Of a stretch of DNA of 49,494 nt, positions 25,394-34,002 are shown in pieces; the stretch's first letter is position 1, and the number at the start of each line of letters is the position of its first letter. The position numbers and the translations under genes were made by a program. Origin of the DNA: Anaerolineae bacterium (GTDB lineage: Bacteria > Chloroflexota > Anaerolineae > Anaerolineales > DRMV01); contig DUEP01000046.1 in the NCBI GenBank assembly GCA_011176535.1, positions 1-49,494 of the forward strand. Direction: 5' to 3'. The notes beneath the pieces are model-generated. The model did no database searches, was not told the origin of the DNA, and worked only from the letters and a program-made list of their open reading frames with translations.

Positions 25394-26812
25394 TTAGGGG
25401 CGTTGCAGCCAGGCGCGGGCCTGTCGGGCCACGAAAGAGTTTGCCGGAGCCAGCCGGGCCGCCCAGCGGAAGTGTTCCTGGGCGGCCCGGGTTTGGTTTT
25501 GCCGCAGCAGGGCCACGCCCAGGTATAGGTGGGCGGGGGCATAGCCGGGGTCTTGAGCCAGGGCGCGTTCCAACAACCGTTGGGCGGTGAGAGGGTCCTC
25601 GGCCTGCAGCAGGGCCTGGCCCAGCAGGGTCAGCGCGGCCGGGCTGTTTGGGGCCAGAGCCGCGGCGCGGCGGGCCAGAGGCAGGGTTTGGGCCGGAGGC
25701 AGGCTCAGGCCGAGGGCCAGTTGGGCGGCTTGCTGCCAGACCTGGGGGGCGTAAGGGGCCAGGGCGGTGGCGCGTTGGAGCGCACCGGTGGCCCGCGGCA
25801 GGTTGCGGGCGATTTGCCCCAGGGCCTGGGCCAGCAGCAGGTGCAGGCGAGGGTTTTTGGGATCGGCGTTCACGGCGGCCTGGAGCCAGGGCAGCGCCTG
25901 TTCGGGGTGCCCGCGGCGCAGCCAGTAGCGCCCCAAAAGCAGGTTGGGCAGGGCGGCGTGCGGGGCCAATCGCTGGGCGTGGCGGAGCATCTTCAGGCCA
26001 TCGTTGTCCCCCAGGGCCTCGAGGGCGGCGCCTAAGTAGGCCCAGGCGGTGGGGTCGTTGGGCGAGAGGGCGACGGCCCGGCGCAAGGCGGTCGCGGCCA
26101 GGGCGGGGTGGTTTTGGGCCAACAGGGCCTCTCCGGCCAGGGTGAGCCGTTGGGACGGGGTGGGCTGGCGCAGGGCCAGGTATAGTCGGTCGCGTAAGGC
26201 CCGCGCCGAGGGGCCGTACTCGGGGTGGGGGGCCAGGGCTTCCAGATGGGGCAGGGCGGCCTGCGGGTCGTGGGCGGTGAGCAAAAGGGCCAACCGCCAG
26301 CGCATTTCCGGCACAGATGGGCGCCGGGCCACCAGGTCCGTCAGGGCGGCGATGGCCAGGTCATCGTTGCCCTGGGCCTGGGCCAGCAGGGCCAGGCGAC
26401 GCAGCAGGTCGGGATGATGGGGGTGAACCCGGAGGCCCTCCTGCAAGGCGTCCAGGGCGGCCTGGGGCTGGCCTACGGCCATGTGGGCCGCGCTCAGACG
26501 GGCATAGGCCCAGGCCGGTAAGGGGGCTAGGGAGGCGGCGTGACGCAGCAGGGCCAGGGCCAGCGCCGGGCGTTGGGCTGCCCAGGCGGCTTCGGCGGCC
26601 TGCAAGGCGATATCGGCGCGTTCAGGCCAGGCGCGATGGGCGGCCAGCAAGTCGGGAAGGGCGGCCTCGGGTTGGCGGGCCAGCAGCGCCAGGCCGCGTC
26701 GATAGGCGGCCTCGGCCAGTAACGGGCGCGGGTGCAGCCCCAGGGCGAGCCACAGCCCCAAGAGCGCGGCGCGGACCCAATGGGTCCGGAGAAGGCCCCA
26801 GGCGTTTTCCAT
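25394..26812 (-). CDS. TPR-repeat protein with one N-terminal membrane helix
   Basis: This 472-residue protein starts MENAWGLLRTHW and has a hydrophobic helix at about residues 13-34. It then consists almost wholly of tetratricopeptide repeats (about ten), such as NDPTAWAYLGAALEALGDND, NPRLHLLLAQALGQIARN and SPAALTLLGQALLQAEDPLT. TPRs bind partner proteins; no enzymatic domain is visible. The ATG at 26812 is preferred because a perfect TATAAT lies 7 bp upstream on the minus strand, so the mRNA is likely leaderless. A longer start at 26896 would cross that promoter. It converges with the FW lipoprotein gene. Confidence 0.82.
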   Translation of the reverse strand: MENAWGLLRTHWVRAALLGLWLALGLHPRPLLAEAAYRRGLALLARQPEAALPDLLAAHRAWPERADIALQAAEAAWAAQRPALALALLRHAASLAPLPAWAYARLSAAHMAVGQPQAALDALQEGLRVHPHHPDLLRRLALLAQAQGNDDLAIAALTDLVARRPSVPEMRWRLALLLTAHDPQAALPHLEALAPHPEYGPSARALRDRLYLALRQPTPSQRLTLAGEALLAQNHPALAATALRRAVALSPNDPTAWAYLGAALEALGDNDGLKMLRHAQRLAPHAALPNLLLGRYWLRRGHPEQALPWLQAAVNADPKNPRLHLLLAQALGQIARNLPRATGALQRATALAPYAPQVWQQAAQLALGLSLPPAQTLPLARRAAALAPNSPAALTLLGQALLQAEDPLTAQRLLERALAQDPGYAPAHLYLGVALLRQNQTRAAQEHFRWAARLAPANSFVARQARAWLQRP

Positions 26813-26819
26813 GGAATGG

Positions 26820-26848
26820 ATTATACTTCGGGATGTTGATGGTATAAT
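26820..26848. promoter_or_regulatory. Back-to-back promoters with paired -10 boxes
   Basis: A minus-strand TATAAT (26825-26820) serves the TPR gene, and a plus-strand TGG-TATAAT (26843-26848) serves the acyl-CoA dehydrogenase. The boxes are 17 bp apart in opposite directions, so each occupies the -35 position of the other and only one polymerase can bind at a time. Confidence 0.65.
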
Positions 26849-26883
26849 AGCGAAAAGTTTCACCAATTCCCCCGGAGGCTGCC

Positions 26884-28086
26884 ATGGATTTTGCATTCAC
26901 CGATGAGCATCGTATGGTTCAGCAGATGGTGCGCGATTTCGCTTTGAAAGAGGTCGCGCCCATGGTGAAGGAGTACGACCGTAAGCACGAGCCGATGCCC
27001 GTGTTGGAACGGATGGCCGAGTTGGGCATCCTGGGGGTGGGCATCCCGGTGAAGTACGGCGGGCAGGGCATGGATTACATTTCGTTGGGTCTGGTGTGCG
27101 AGGAGTTGGAGTATGTGGATTCCACGCTGCGGGTGATCATGTCGGTGCACATGGGGTTGTGTGCCCAGACGGTATTTCACTGGGGCACCGAGGAGCAGAA
27201 GCAGAAGTTCCTGGTACCGCTGGCCAAAGGGGAGAAGATCGGATGCGGCGCGTTTACCGAGCCGGGGCATGGCTCGGATTTTGCGCATATTCAGATGACG
27301 GCCCGGCGGGAGGGGGATGTGTACATCCTCAACGGTGAGAAGATGTGGATTTCCCTGGCTTCGCTGGCCGATTATGCCATCGTGACGGCGCGCACGGACC
27401 CCAACGCCGAGCCGGCCTACCGAGGGTTGACTACCTTTATCGTGGGCCTCCGCAGCCCGGGGGTGACCCGGGGAGATATCAAGGGCAAACTGGGGGTGCG
27501 GGCTGGGTCCACCGGTTGGATCGCCTTCCAGAATGTGGAGGTGCCGGTGGAGAACCGCATCGGTGAGGAGGGCGAGGGCTTCAAAGTCACGATGAGCGCC
27601 TTCGACCGCGGGCGCTATACCGTGGCCGCCGGGGCCACGGGCCTGATCCGGGCGGCGCTGGATGCCAGCGTGCGCTATGCCAAGGAACGGCGCACTTTCG
27701 GGCAACCCATCGCCAATCATCAGTTGATCAAGCAGAAGATCGCCCAGATGGCGCAGGATTACGAGATGGCCCGCCTGCTTTACCTGGAGACGGGCTGGCT
27801 GATGAATCAGGGCAAACGCTTCACCCGCCTGGCTTCTATGGCCAAATGGTTCGCCACCGAGGCGTCCTTCCGCGCGGCCAGCGAGGCGGTGCAGATTCAC
27901 GGGGCTTACGGGTTCAGCGACGAGTACGATGTGGAGCGCTTCATGCGCAACGCCCGCGGGGCGATGATCTACGAAGGCAGCAGCGAGATTCACATGCTGA
28001 TTCAGGCCGATTACGCTCTGGGTTATCGGCACGACAAACCCTTGCGCAAGGAATTGCCGCCGTACGATCCGGAGGAGTGGCAGTAG
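26884..28086 (+). CDS. Acyl-CoA dehydrogenase
   Basis: This 400-residue FAD enzyme introduces the alpha-beta double bond in acyl-CoA thioesters and passes electrons to ETF. Landmarks are [20 protein letters not shown], the substrate-binding [49 protein letters not shown] and the catalytic-base region IYEGSSEIH near the C-terminus. Chain-length or substrate preference is not readable. Its RBS GGAGG is 5 bp upstream. The EtfB and EtfA genes directly after it give its electron acceptor. Confidence 0.93.
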   Translation: MDFAFTDEHRMVQQMVRDFALKEVAPMVKEYDRKHEPMPVLERMAELGILGVGIPVKYGGQGMDYISLGLVCEELEYVDSTLRVIMSVHMGLCAQTVFHWGTEEQKQKFLVPLAKGEKIGCGAFTEPGHGSDFAHIQMTARREGDVYILNGEKMWISLASLADYAIVTARTDPNAEPAYRGLTTFIVGLRSPGVTRGDIKGKLGVRAGSTGWIAFQNVEVPVENRIGEEGEGFKVTMSAFDRGRYTVAAGATGLIRAALDASVRYAKERRTFGQPIANHQLIKQKIAQMAQDYEMARLLYLETGWLMNQGKRFTRLASMAKWFATEASFRAASEAVQIHGAYGFSDEYDVERFMRNARGAMIYEGSSEIHMLIQADYALGYRHDKPLRKELPPYDPEEWQ

Positions 28087-28129
28087 GTTTGTTGTCAGGT
28101 TGCCTGGTGGGTGAAGTCGTTTTGAGTGC

Positions 28130-28152
28130 TGTGGCTTGATGGCCACATTTTT
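28130..28152 (+). terminator. Weak terminator after the acyl-CoA dehydrogenase
   Basis: A 6-bp stem (TGTGGC/GCCACA) with a 6-base loop is followed by five T. It would only partly separate the dehydrogenase from etfB. Confidence 0.5.
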
Positions 28153-28228
28153 CGGGTTCTACCTGCAAACCCGTTGACGAAGTAACCAGTTGACAAGTTG
28201 ACCAAAATTAGGATGGAGGAGGTGTCCC

Positions 28229-29014
28229 TTGAAGATCGTAGTAGCCGTCAAAGTGACGCCCGACACGGCCGCGACCATGCGGCTGGTGGACGGGCGGGCG
28301 GACTGGGGGGATGCACCCCTGGTGCTCAATCCCTGGGATGAGTTCGCCGTGGAGGCCGCCTTGCAACTCAAGGAGGCGTACGGCGGCTCGGTGACGGTGG
28401 TCAGTGTGGGCGATGCCAGCGCTGACGAGGCCATCCGTCAGGCCCTGGCCATGGGCTGCGATGAGGCGGTGCGTATCGAGGATGCGGCCCTGAGCCCCGA
28501 TGACACGCTGAGCACGGCTAAGGTGCTCGCCGCCGCCGTGCAGAAAATCGGCGATGTGGACCTGGTGCTCTTCGGGCGCCAAGCGGTGGACGGCGACACC
28601 GGCCTGACCCCCGCGCAGACGGCGCGGGGGTTGGGCTGGCCGTATGTGGGCCTGGTGGCGGCCTTCCCTGGCGCTGACCCCGGCGCTGGCACCATCCAGG
28701 CCGAGCGGGTCATCGAAGAGGGCCGCCAGGTGGTGGAGACCCGCTTCCCCGCCGTGATGAGTGTGGCCAAGGAGTACGGCGAGCCTCGCTATCCGTCCTT
28801 CATGGGCATTCGCAAGGCCACGCGTAAGATGAAGCAGATGCCGGTGTGGAGCCTGGCCGACCTGGGCATCGAAGCCCCGGCGGTTAAGGTGCACACGGTG
28901 GAACTGGCCGAGCCGCCCAAGAAGGAGGTGGTGTGCGAGTTCATCGAAGGCGGCTCGCCGGAAGAGATCGCGGAGAAGTTGCTGGACAAACTCATGGCGG
29001 AGAAGGTGCTGTGA
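28229..29014 (+). CDS. etfB: Electron transfer flavoprotein beta subunit
   Basis: This 261-residue protein is the AMP/adenine-binding half of ETF. It has KIVVAVKVTPD, NPWDEFAVEAALQLKE, the DEAIRQALAMGCDEAVRI strand and LFGRQAVDGDTGLTPAQTA. The latter carries a DGDT loop, which I recall as typical of bifurcating ETF groups but do not treat as proof. The start is TTG at 28229, with GGAGGAGG 6 bp upstream; no better ATG is in frame. The stop overlaps the etfA ATG. Confidence 0.93.
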   Translation: MKIVVAVKVTPDTAATMRLVDGRADWGDAPLVLNPWDEFAVEAALQLKEAYGGSVTVVSVGDASADEAIRQALAMGCDEAVRIEDAALSPDDTLSTAKVLAAAVQKIGDVDLVLFGRQAVDGDTGLTPAQTARGLGWPYVGLVAAFPGADPGAGTIQAERVIEEGRQVVETRFPAVMSVAKEYGEPRYPSFMGIRKATRKMKQMPVWSLADLGIEAPAVKVHTVELAEPPKKEVVCEFIEGGSPEEIAEKLLDKLMAEKVL

Positions 29015-30060
29015 TGGGCAACAAAGTATGGGTTTATATCGATCACTTCAAGGGTGAGGCGCTCAACCCCTCCTGGGAGGCCATGGGCGCCGCCCGGCTG
29101 GTGGCAGAGAAAATGGGCAGCGGGGTGACCGCTGTGGTGTTTGGCCAGGGTGTGGACGCGCTGGCGCAGCAGGCTTTCCATTACGGCGCCGATGAGGTGG
29201 TGGTTTCGGACGACGCGGTGTTCGCCGACTACCGCCCGGAGCCCTTTGCCGAAACGCTGGCTCAGGCGGTGAAGGAGCACGGCCCGGCGGTGGTGGTCTT
29301 CCCCAACAGCACCCGCGGACGGGAAATTGCGGCCATGGTTGGTGCTGCGCTGGACACGGGCGTGTTGGCCGATGTGGTGGAACTGGATGTCGAGGGCGAC
29401 CGCCTGATGGCCGTGCATCCGGTCTATGCCGGCAAGTTGCTCTCCAAGGTGAAGAGCGATGCGGACCCGCAACTGGTCACCGTGCGCGTGCGGGCCTTCG
29501 CCAGGCCCGAGCCCGACACCAGCCGCAGCGGTGAGATGGTCAAGGTGGCCCCCGCCATGGCCGAGGATGCGGTGGTGACCAAGGTGAAGGATTACGCCAC
29601 CACCGAGGGCGGCGTGAGCCTGACCGAGGCGGCCATCATCGTTTCCGGTGGGCGTGGTGTTTCGAACAACCCCAACCTGACCCCGCCGCCGGAGATCACC
29701 GACGACAAGGAGGCCGAGGTCTGGCGCGGCAAGCAGGGCTTCAAACTCATCTTCGAGTTGGCCGATGTGCTGGGCGCTGCGGTGGGCGCCAGCCGCGCCG
29801 CGGTGGACGCAGGTTACATCCCCTACGAGCATCAGGTGGGGCAGACGGGCAAGGTGGTGGCCCCCGACCTGTACATCGCCTGCGGCATTTCCGGTGCCAT
29901 CCAGCACCAGGCCGGGATGCGCAACAGCAAGGTCATCGTGGCCATCAACACCGACCCCGAAGCGCCTATCTTCAAACTGGCCCGCTACGGCGTGGTGGGC
30001 GACCTGTGGGAAATCGTCCCGGCGCTGACCAAGGTGACCAAGGAGAAGTTGGGCAAGTAA
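29014..30060 (+). CDS. etfA: Electron transfer flavoprotein alpha subunit
   Basis: This 348-residue protein binds FAD and, with EtfB, takes electrons from the acyl-CoA dehydrogenase. Conserved blocks are [60 protein letters not shown] and [10 protein letters not shown], with [10 protein letters not shown] near the end. Between GGRGVS and [13 protein letters not shown] there is an insertion of about 25 residues (217-241) rich in Pro/Asp/Glu, absent from the usual compact loop. The start (ATG 29014) overlaps the etfB stop. Confidence 0.94.
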   Translation: MGNKVWVYIDHFKGEALNPSWEAMGAARLVAEKMGSGVTAVVFGQGVDALAQQAFHYGADEVVVSDDAVFADYRPEPFAETLAQAVKEHGPAVVVFPNSTRGREIAAMVGAALDTGVLADVVELDVEGDRLMAVHPVYAGKLLSKVKSDADPQLVTVRVRAFARPEPDTSRSGEMVKVAPAMAEDAVVTKVKDYATTEGGVSLTEAAIIVSGGRGVSNNPNLTPPPEITDDKEAEVWRGKQGFKLIFELADVLGAAVGASRAAVDAGYIPYEHQVGQTGKVVAPDLYIACGISGAIQHQAGMRNSKVIVAINTDPEAPIFKLARYGVVGDLWEIVPALTKVTKEKLGK

Positions 30061-30080
30061 GGTGGCACCGTGCCATCCAG

Positions 30081-30110
30081 CGGCGGGCTGCGCGACAGCC
30101 CGCCGTTTTT
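30081..30110 (+). terminator. Intrinsic terminator after etfA
   Basis: Perfect 10-bp arms (CGGCGGGCTG/CAGCCCGCCG) with a CGCGA loop are followed by TTTTT. Confidence 0.92.
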
Positions 30111-30180
30111 GTTACGCCCACGCACCGTCCCCTTTTTTAGAGGGCTGGGCGTTTGCGCCCGGCGCACCGTTGGCTGAGGA

Positions 30181-30193
30181 TACGGTATAATCA
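30181..30193 (+). promoter_or_regulatory. Promoter -10 of the AOR gene
   Basis: TACGGTATAATCA contains TATAAT at 30186-30191, 46 bp before the ATG. The same 13 bases recur upstream of the DUF4388 gene (32543-32555). A -35 is not evident. Confidence 0.55.
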
Positions 30194-30237
30194 AACCGCA
30201 GGTGTAACCCTACCCCTCATCAGTCAAGGAGGCTTTT

Positions 30238-32424
30238 ATGGCCACGATGTCGGTGCCGGTGGAACAACTCAAGGCAGCCCATCGCGTGTTGGCTGAATAT
30301 CACTACGAACTCCGCCCGGTCGAGCGGGGGTATGCCAATCGCACGCTGTATATCAATCTGGACGACAACACCATCCAGGAGAAGCCCGTCACCCAGCAGA
30401 TGAAAGATTTGTTCACGGGTGGCCGCGGCTTTGCGCTGTGGCTTTTGTGGAACGCGGTCAAGGATGACACCAAGTGGGACGACCCGGAGAACGAGTTGGT
30501 CATCGCCAACGGCCCCATCAACGGGATCACGGCCTATCCCGGGAGCGGGAAGTCCACCGTGGTGTTCATCTCGCCCCTCACCGGGCAGGTGGTGGACAGC
30601 AATGTGGGTGGCTATTTCGGCCCCTACCTCAAGTTCTCCGGGTTCGACGCCCTGGAGATCCAGGGGAAGGCCAAGGAAGAGGTCATCATCTTCATCGACG
30701 GGGACACGGGCAAGGTGACCATTGAGGCCGCGCCGCTGGAGCCCCTGGACACCTACGAACTCAAAGAGCAACTGGCCGAGATGTACAAGGGTGACAGCAA
30801 GCGCGGGAAGATGGCCATCTCCACCATCACGGCGGGTCCGGCGGCAGACTACAGTCGCTACGGCGTGCTGAACTTCAGTTGGTACGACGTCCGGCGCAAG
30901 GAGATGCGCGTCAAGCAGGCGGCGCGCGGTGGCGCCGGGCGGGTGTTCCGCGACAAGCACATCAAGGGCATCGTCATCCGCTTCAGCAACTTGCGGGGCG
31001 ACAACAACAACCCGGCCAAGCCTGAACTTATCCGCAAGGCGGGCACGCGCATCAACCGCGAAATTGCCCTGCTGGACGACAAGCAGAACCAGATGCGCCG
31101 GGTGGGGACGCCGTATCTGGTCGAGATCATGGACCACTTCGACCTGCTGCCGGTGCACAACTTCAAATTTGGCGCTCACCCGGACACGCACAAGATCGAC
31201 TCCACGGTCTGGAAGAAACTCTTCACCCAGGGGATGCCTGATGGGTGCTGGGCCGGATGCCAATTGTCCTGCTCCCACGGCGTCGATCACTTCCACCTGC
31301 GCACTGGCCCCTTCAAGGGTAAGGCGGTCCTGGTGGACGGCCCGGAGTACGAAAACGCGGCCGGTCTGGGGGCCAACATCGGCACCTTCGACCCCCTGTG
31401 GGTGCTGGAACTCAACTTCTACTGCGACACCTACGGCGTGGACACGATTTCCTTCGCTAACACGTTGGCCTTCTGTATGGAGTGCTGGGAGAACGGCATC
31501 CTCAACGCCGAGCGCACAGGTGGCCTGGAACTCACCTGGGGCAATGGCGAGGCGGCGGTGGAACTTCTGCATCAGATGGCCCGCGGCGAGGGCTTTGGTG
31601 TGCTGGTCGGCCAGGGCACCAAGTATCTGGTGGACTACTTCGTTGAGCACTACGGAGCGGACCGGCAATTCCTGGAAGACATCGCCATGCACAACAAGGG
31701 CATGGAGATTTCCGAGTATGTGACCAAAGAGTCCCTGGCCCAGCAAGGCGGGTACGGCATGACCCTCAAGGGCGGGCAACACGACGAGGCCTGGCTCATT
31801 TTCCTGGATCAGGTGAAGAAGTACCTGCCCACCTTCGAGGACAAGGCCGAGGCCTTGCACTGGTTCCCCATGTGGCGCACCTGGTTCAGCCTGCATGGGC
31901 TGTGCAAGTTGCCGTGGAACGACATCATCCCCGAGGGCAACGAGGACACCCCGGAGCCCCACAAGGTGCCCGAACACCTGGAGAACTACACCTGGCTCTA
32001 TGAGGGGATCACTGGCCAGAAGGTCACGGTGGACGACCTCATCCGTCAGTCGGAGCGGGTGTACAACTTCCAGCGGGTGTTCGCGTTGCGGTTGGGCTAC
32101 GGCACGCGGGAGTATGACTATGTGCCCTATCGCGCCATGGGCCCGGTCACCGTGGAAGAGTACGAGTCGCGCCAGGAGCGTTACGACCACCAGCTGCGCG
32201 AACTGGGCTTTGATGTGGACAACATGACCACCGAAGAAAAGGTGGCGGCTTTGCGCAGGCATCGCTACGAGCAATACGAGCAGTTGATGGACGCGGTGTA
32301 CAAGCGCCGTGGCTGGGATGAGCATGGCATCCCCACGGTGGAGAAACTGCGCGAACTGGGCATTGACCTGCCCGAGGTGGTCGCAGTGGTGGAGAAAGCA
32401 CGCCAGCGGTACGCTCAGAAGTAA
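30238..32424 (+). CDS. Tungsten-type aldehyde:ferredoxin oxidoreductase (AOR family)
   Basis: This 728-residue enzyme would oxidise an aldehyde to an acid (or reduce an activated acid) with ferredoxin as electron partner. Motifs are LFTGGRGFALWLLW, the pterin-binding stretch around PGSGK...SPLTGQVVDSNVGGYFG, and DGPEYENAAGLGANIG. The [4Fe-4S] ligands read C337-x3-C341-x3-C345 with a fourth at C556 (HGLCKLPW), whereas the P. furiosus enzyme I recall has x2 between the first two. It has a longer, rather acidic C-terminal domain (about 600-728). Placed after acyl-CoA dehydrogenase and ETF, it fits amino-acid or fatty-acid fermentation. RBS AAGGAGG. Confidence 0.88.
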   Translation: MATMSVPVEQLKAAHRVLAEYHYELRPVERGYANRTLYINLDDNTIQEKPVTQQMKDLFTGGRGFALWLLWNAVKDDTKWDDPENELVIANGPINGITAYPGSGKSTVVFISPLTGQVVDSNVGGYFGPYLKFSGFDALEIQGKAKEEVIIFIDGDTGKVTIEAAPLEPLDTYELKEQLAEMYKGDSKRGKMAISTITAGPAADYSRYGVLNFSWYDVRRKEMRVKQAARGGAGRVFRDKHIKGIVIRFSNLRGDNNNPAKPELIRKAGTRINREIALLDDKQNQMRRVGTPYLVEIMDHFDLLPVHNFKFGAHPDTHKIDSTVWKKLFTQGMPDGCWAGCQLSCSHGVDHFHLRTGPFKGKAVLVDGPEYENAAGLGANIGTFDPLWVLELNFYCDTYGVDTISFANTLAFCMECWENGILNAERTGGLELTWGNGEAAVELLHQMARGEGFGVLVGQGTKYLVDYFVEHYGADRQFLEDIAMHNKGMEISEYVTKESLAQQGGYGMTLKGGQHDEAWLIFLDQVKKYLPTFEDKAEALHWFPMWRTWFSLHGLCKLPWNDIIPEGNEDTPEPHKVPEHLENYTWLYEGITGQKVTVDDLIRQSERVYNFQRVFALRLGYGTREYDYVPYRAMGPVTVEEYESRQERYDHQLRELGFDVDNMTTEEKVAALRRHRYEQYEQLMDAVYKRRGWDEHGIPTVEKLRELGIDLPEVVAVVEKARQRYAQK

Positions 32425-32441
32425 CCTTTCGGAGGTGAGGC

Positions 32442-32477
32442 CGGTGTGGGCGGTTCAGCCGCCCACACCGACTTTTT
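32442..32477 (+). terminator. Intrinsic terminator after the AOR gene
   Basis: Perfect 12-bp arms (CGGTGTGGGCGG/CCGCCCACACCG), a 5-base loop, then AC and five T. Confidence 0.92.
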
Positions 32478-32542
32478 GTCCCTGCCCGGAGCCGGTGTTG
32501 GGGATACCAGGGCTTTTTGCGGCGACCGCTCTTAGGGCAAGG

Positions 32543-32555
32543 GTACGGTATAATC
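32543..32555 (+). promoter_or_regulatory. Promoter -10 for the 32603-49494 gene run
   Basis: The same TACGGTATAATCA block as before the AOR gene, with TATAAT at 32548-32553, gives a leader of about 40 bases. No strong promoter is seen further along the run, though internal ones were not excluded. Confidence 0.55.
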
Positions 32556-32602
32556 AGAAGACCCATGTGCCAGCGGTAATTTTTCTTTGTCGGGATAATG
32601 GT

Positions 32603-33421
32603 ATGGGCCTCAAAGGCAACCTGCGCGACTTCAGCATCACGCAACTATTGAACTTGATTAACCTGGCCCGGAAGACCGGCTTGCTTGTCATTCAGGGGCC
32701 CAACGAAAAAGCGGAGGTGTATTTCCGCGAGGGGCGTTTGGCCTATGCCGGGATCAGCGGTGAGGACAACAGTCTGGCCGGTATCCTGTATCGGGGTGGG
32801 AAATTGACCAGGGCGCAATACAATGTACTTCGTCAACGGGCGAGCAACCTCAGCGACAAAGAGTTGGGGTTGTTGCTGGTTAATGCTGGTTACCTGACCC
32901 AACAGGATGTGCTCGATGCGCTAAAAGAGCACTATGTGGCGGTGGTGCGGCGGCTGTTCACCTGGGCCGAAGGATTGTTCTCGTTTGAGCTCCAGGCTCC
33001 TTCGCCCAAAGGAAAGATCTTGACCCGCGTTAGTCTGGAGAATCTAATCATCGAGGGCTCCCGACAGATGCGGGAGTGGGAGCGCCTGCAAGACGAGATC
33101 CCCAGCTTGGAGATGGCGTTGAAGTTCACCGAGCGTCCGGGGACGAATCTGCGCAATCTCAACCTGAGTGTGGAAGAGTGGCGGGTGATTTCCCTGGTCA
33201 ACCCCAAGAACAGCCTGCGCCAGATTATGAGGGCCACGAAGATGAATGAATTGGAGATTCGGCGCATTGTGTACGGCTTGCTTCAGGCGGGCATCGTCGA
33301 ACTCGTCCGCCCGGAGGGTTATGCTCCCCCGAAGCCCATCAAACCGGCTTTGGCTGATGTAAAGCCCGAAGAACGGCGCTCGCTGGTGAATCGGCTCATT
33401 GAGCGCATTCGCAATCTGTAA
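32603..33421 (+). CDS. DUF4388 (PATAN-type) signalling protein
   Basis: This 272-residue protein begins with a DUF4388 domain: MGLKGNLRDFSITQLLNLIN, KTGLLVIQG, YFREGRLAYAGI, ELGLLLVNAGYLTQQDVLDAL and the closing VVRRLFTWAEGLFSFE (residues about 1-130). The C-terminal half carries a winged-helix-like segment (NPKNSLRQIMRATKMNELEI, then RRIVYGLLQAGIVELV). Such proteins work with MglA-like GTPases and two-component systems; the GTPase gene follows 15 bp downstream. A ribosome site at the ATG is weak, so the start has some uncertainty. Confidence 0.82.
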   Translation: MGLKGNLRDFSITQLLNLINLARKTGLLVIQGPNEKAEVYFREGRLAYAGISGEDNSLAGILYRGGKLTRAQYNVLRQRASNLSDKELGLLLVNAGYLTQQDVLDALKEHYVAVVRRLFTWAEGLFSFELQAPSPKGKILTRVSLENLIIEGSRQMREWERLQDEIPSLEMALKFTERPGTNLRNLNLSVEEWRVISLVNPKNSLRQIMRATKMNELEIRRIVYGLLQAGIVELVRPEGYAPPKPIKPALADVKPEERRSLVNRLIERIRNL

Positions 33422-33436
33422 AGGTGAGAGGTCCTT

Positions 33437-33970
33437 ATGCAGACGGTAAAAATTGTGATCACCGGGCCCTTTAACTCCGGCAAAACCTCGTTCATTCAGA
33501 CCGTGAGTGAAATCGATGTGGTCGCCACGGAGCGCAAAATCACAAGCGAGTCCGAGCGGGTCAAAGAAACCACCACCGTGGCCATGGATTTTGGCCGCAT
33601 CACTGTGGACGACGACCTGGTGCTCTACCTCTTCGGCACCCCTGGCCAGAAGCGGTTCGACTTCATGTGGGAGATTCTCTCCGAAGGGATGCTGGGCTTT
33701 GTGGTCATGGTGGACAGCACCCGGCCGGAGACCTTCTATGAGGCGCGGTCCATTTTGGAAACCTTCCGCGCTTATGCGCCCACGCCTTATGTGGTTGCGG
33801 CGAACAAGCAGGACATGCCCGACGCCTGGGATATCGACGACATGCGCATTGCCTTGCGCCTGTCCAAGGAGGTGAAACTCCTTCCTTGTGTGGCCACCGA
33901 CAAGGAATCGGTGAAGCGGGTGCTGTTGGAGTTGTTGTACAGCATTCTGGCCGAAATGGACGCCAGGTAA
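33437..33970 (+). CDS. MglA/CvnD-like small Ras-family GTPase
   Basis: This 177-residue GTPase has G1 GPFNSGKT (10-17), a Thr-rich switch I (KETTTVAMDFGRIT), G3 GTPGQ (67-71) and G4 NKQD (123-126). The P-loop glycine and switch residues match the bacterial family seen in gliding motility and in actinobacterial conservons, usually controlled by roadblock or DUF4388-type partners. Its length is that of the bare G domain. It likely acts with the DUF4388 gene before it as a molecular switch for the downstream kinase system. Confidence 0.9.
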   Translation: MQTVKIVITGPFNSGKTSFIQTVSEIDVVATERKITSESERVKETTTVAMDFGRITVDDDLVLYLFGTPGQKRFDFMWEILSEGMLGFVVMVDSTRPETFYEARSILETFRAYAPTPYVVAANKQDMPDAWDIDDMRIALRLSKEVKLLPCVATDKESVKRVLLELLYSILAEMDAR

Positions 33971-34002
33971 GCCGCATAGAAACCTTGCATCTGGGAGCAG
34001 CC

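Noticed and set aside
28174-28210. TTGACG/TTGACA pair as an etfB promoter
   Set aside because: Neither hexamer has a -10 at the right distance; the run looks like a small decayed repeat (GTTGAC spaced by about ten bases).
30535-30560. Walker A-like PGSGKST in the AOR gene
   Set aside because: The same region in AOR enzymes reads PGSGR-type and binds the pterin cofactor; there is no Walker B or other ATPase motif.
30220-32325. Minus-strand open frame of 701 codons opposite the AOR gene
   Set aside because: The plus strand carries a complete, motif-rich AOR; the antisense frame is His/Val/Gln-rich with no recognisable domain.
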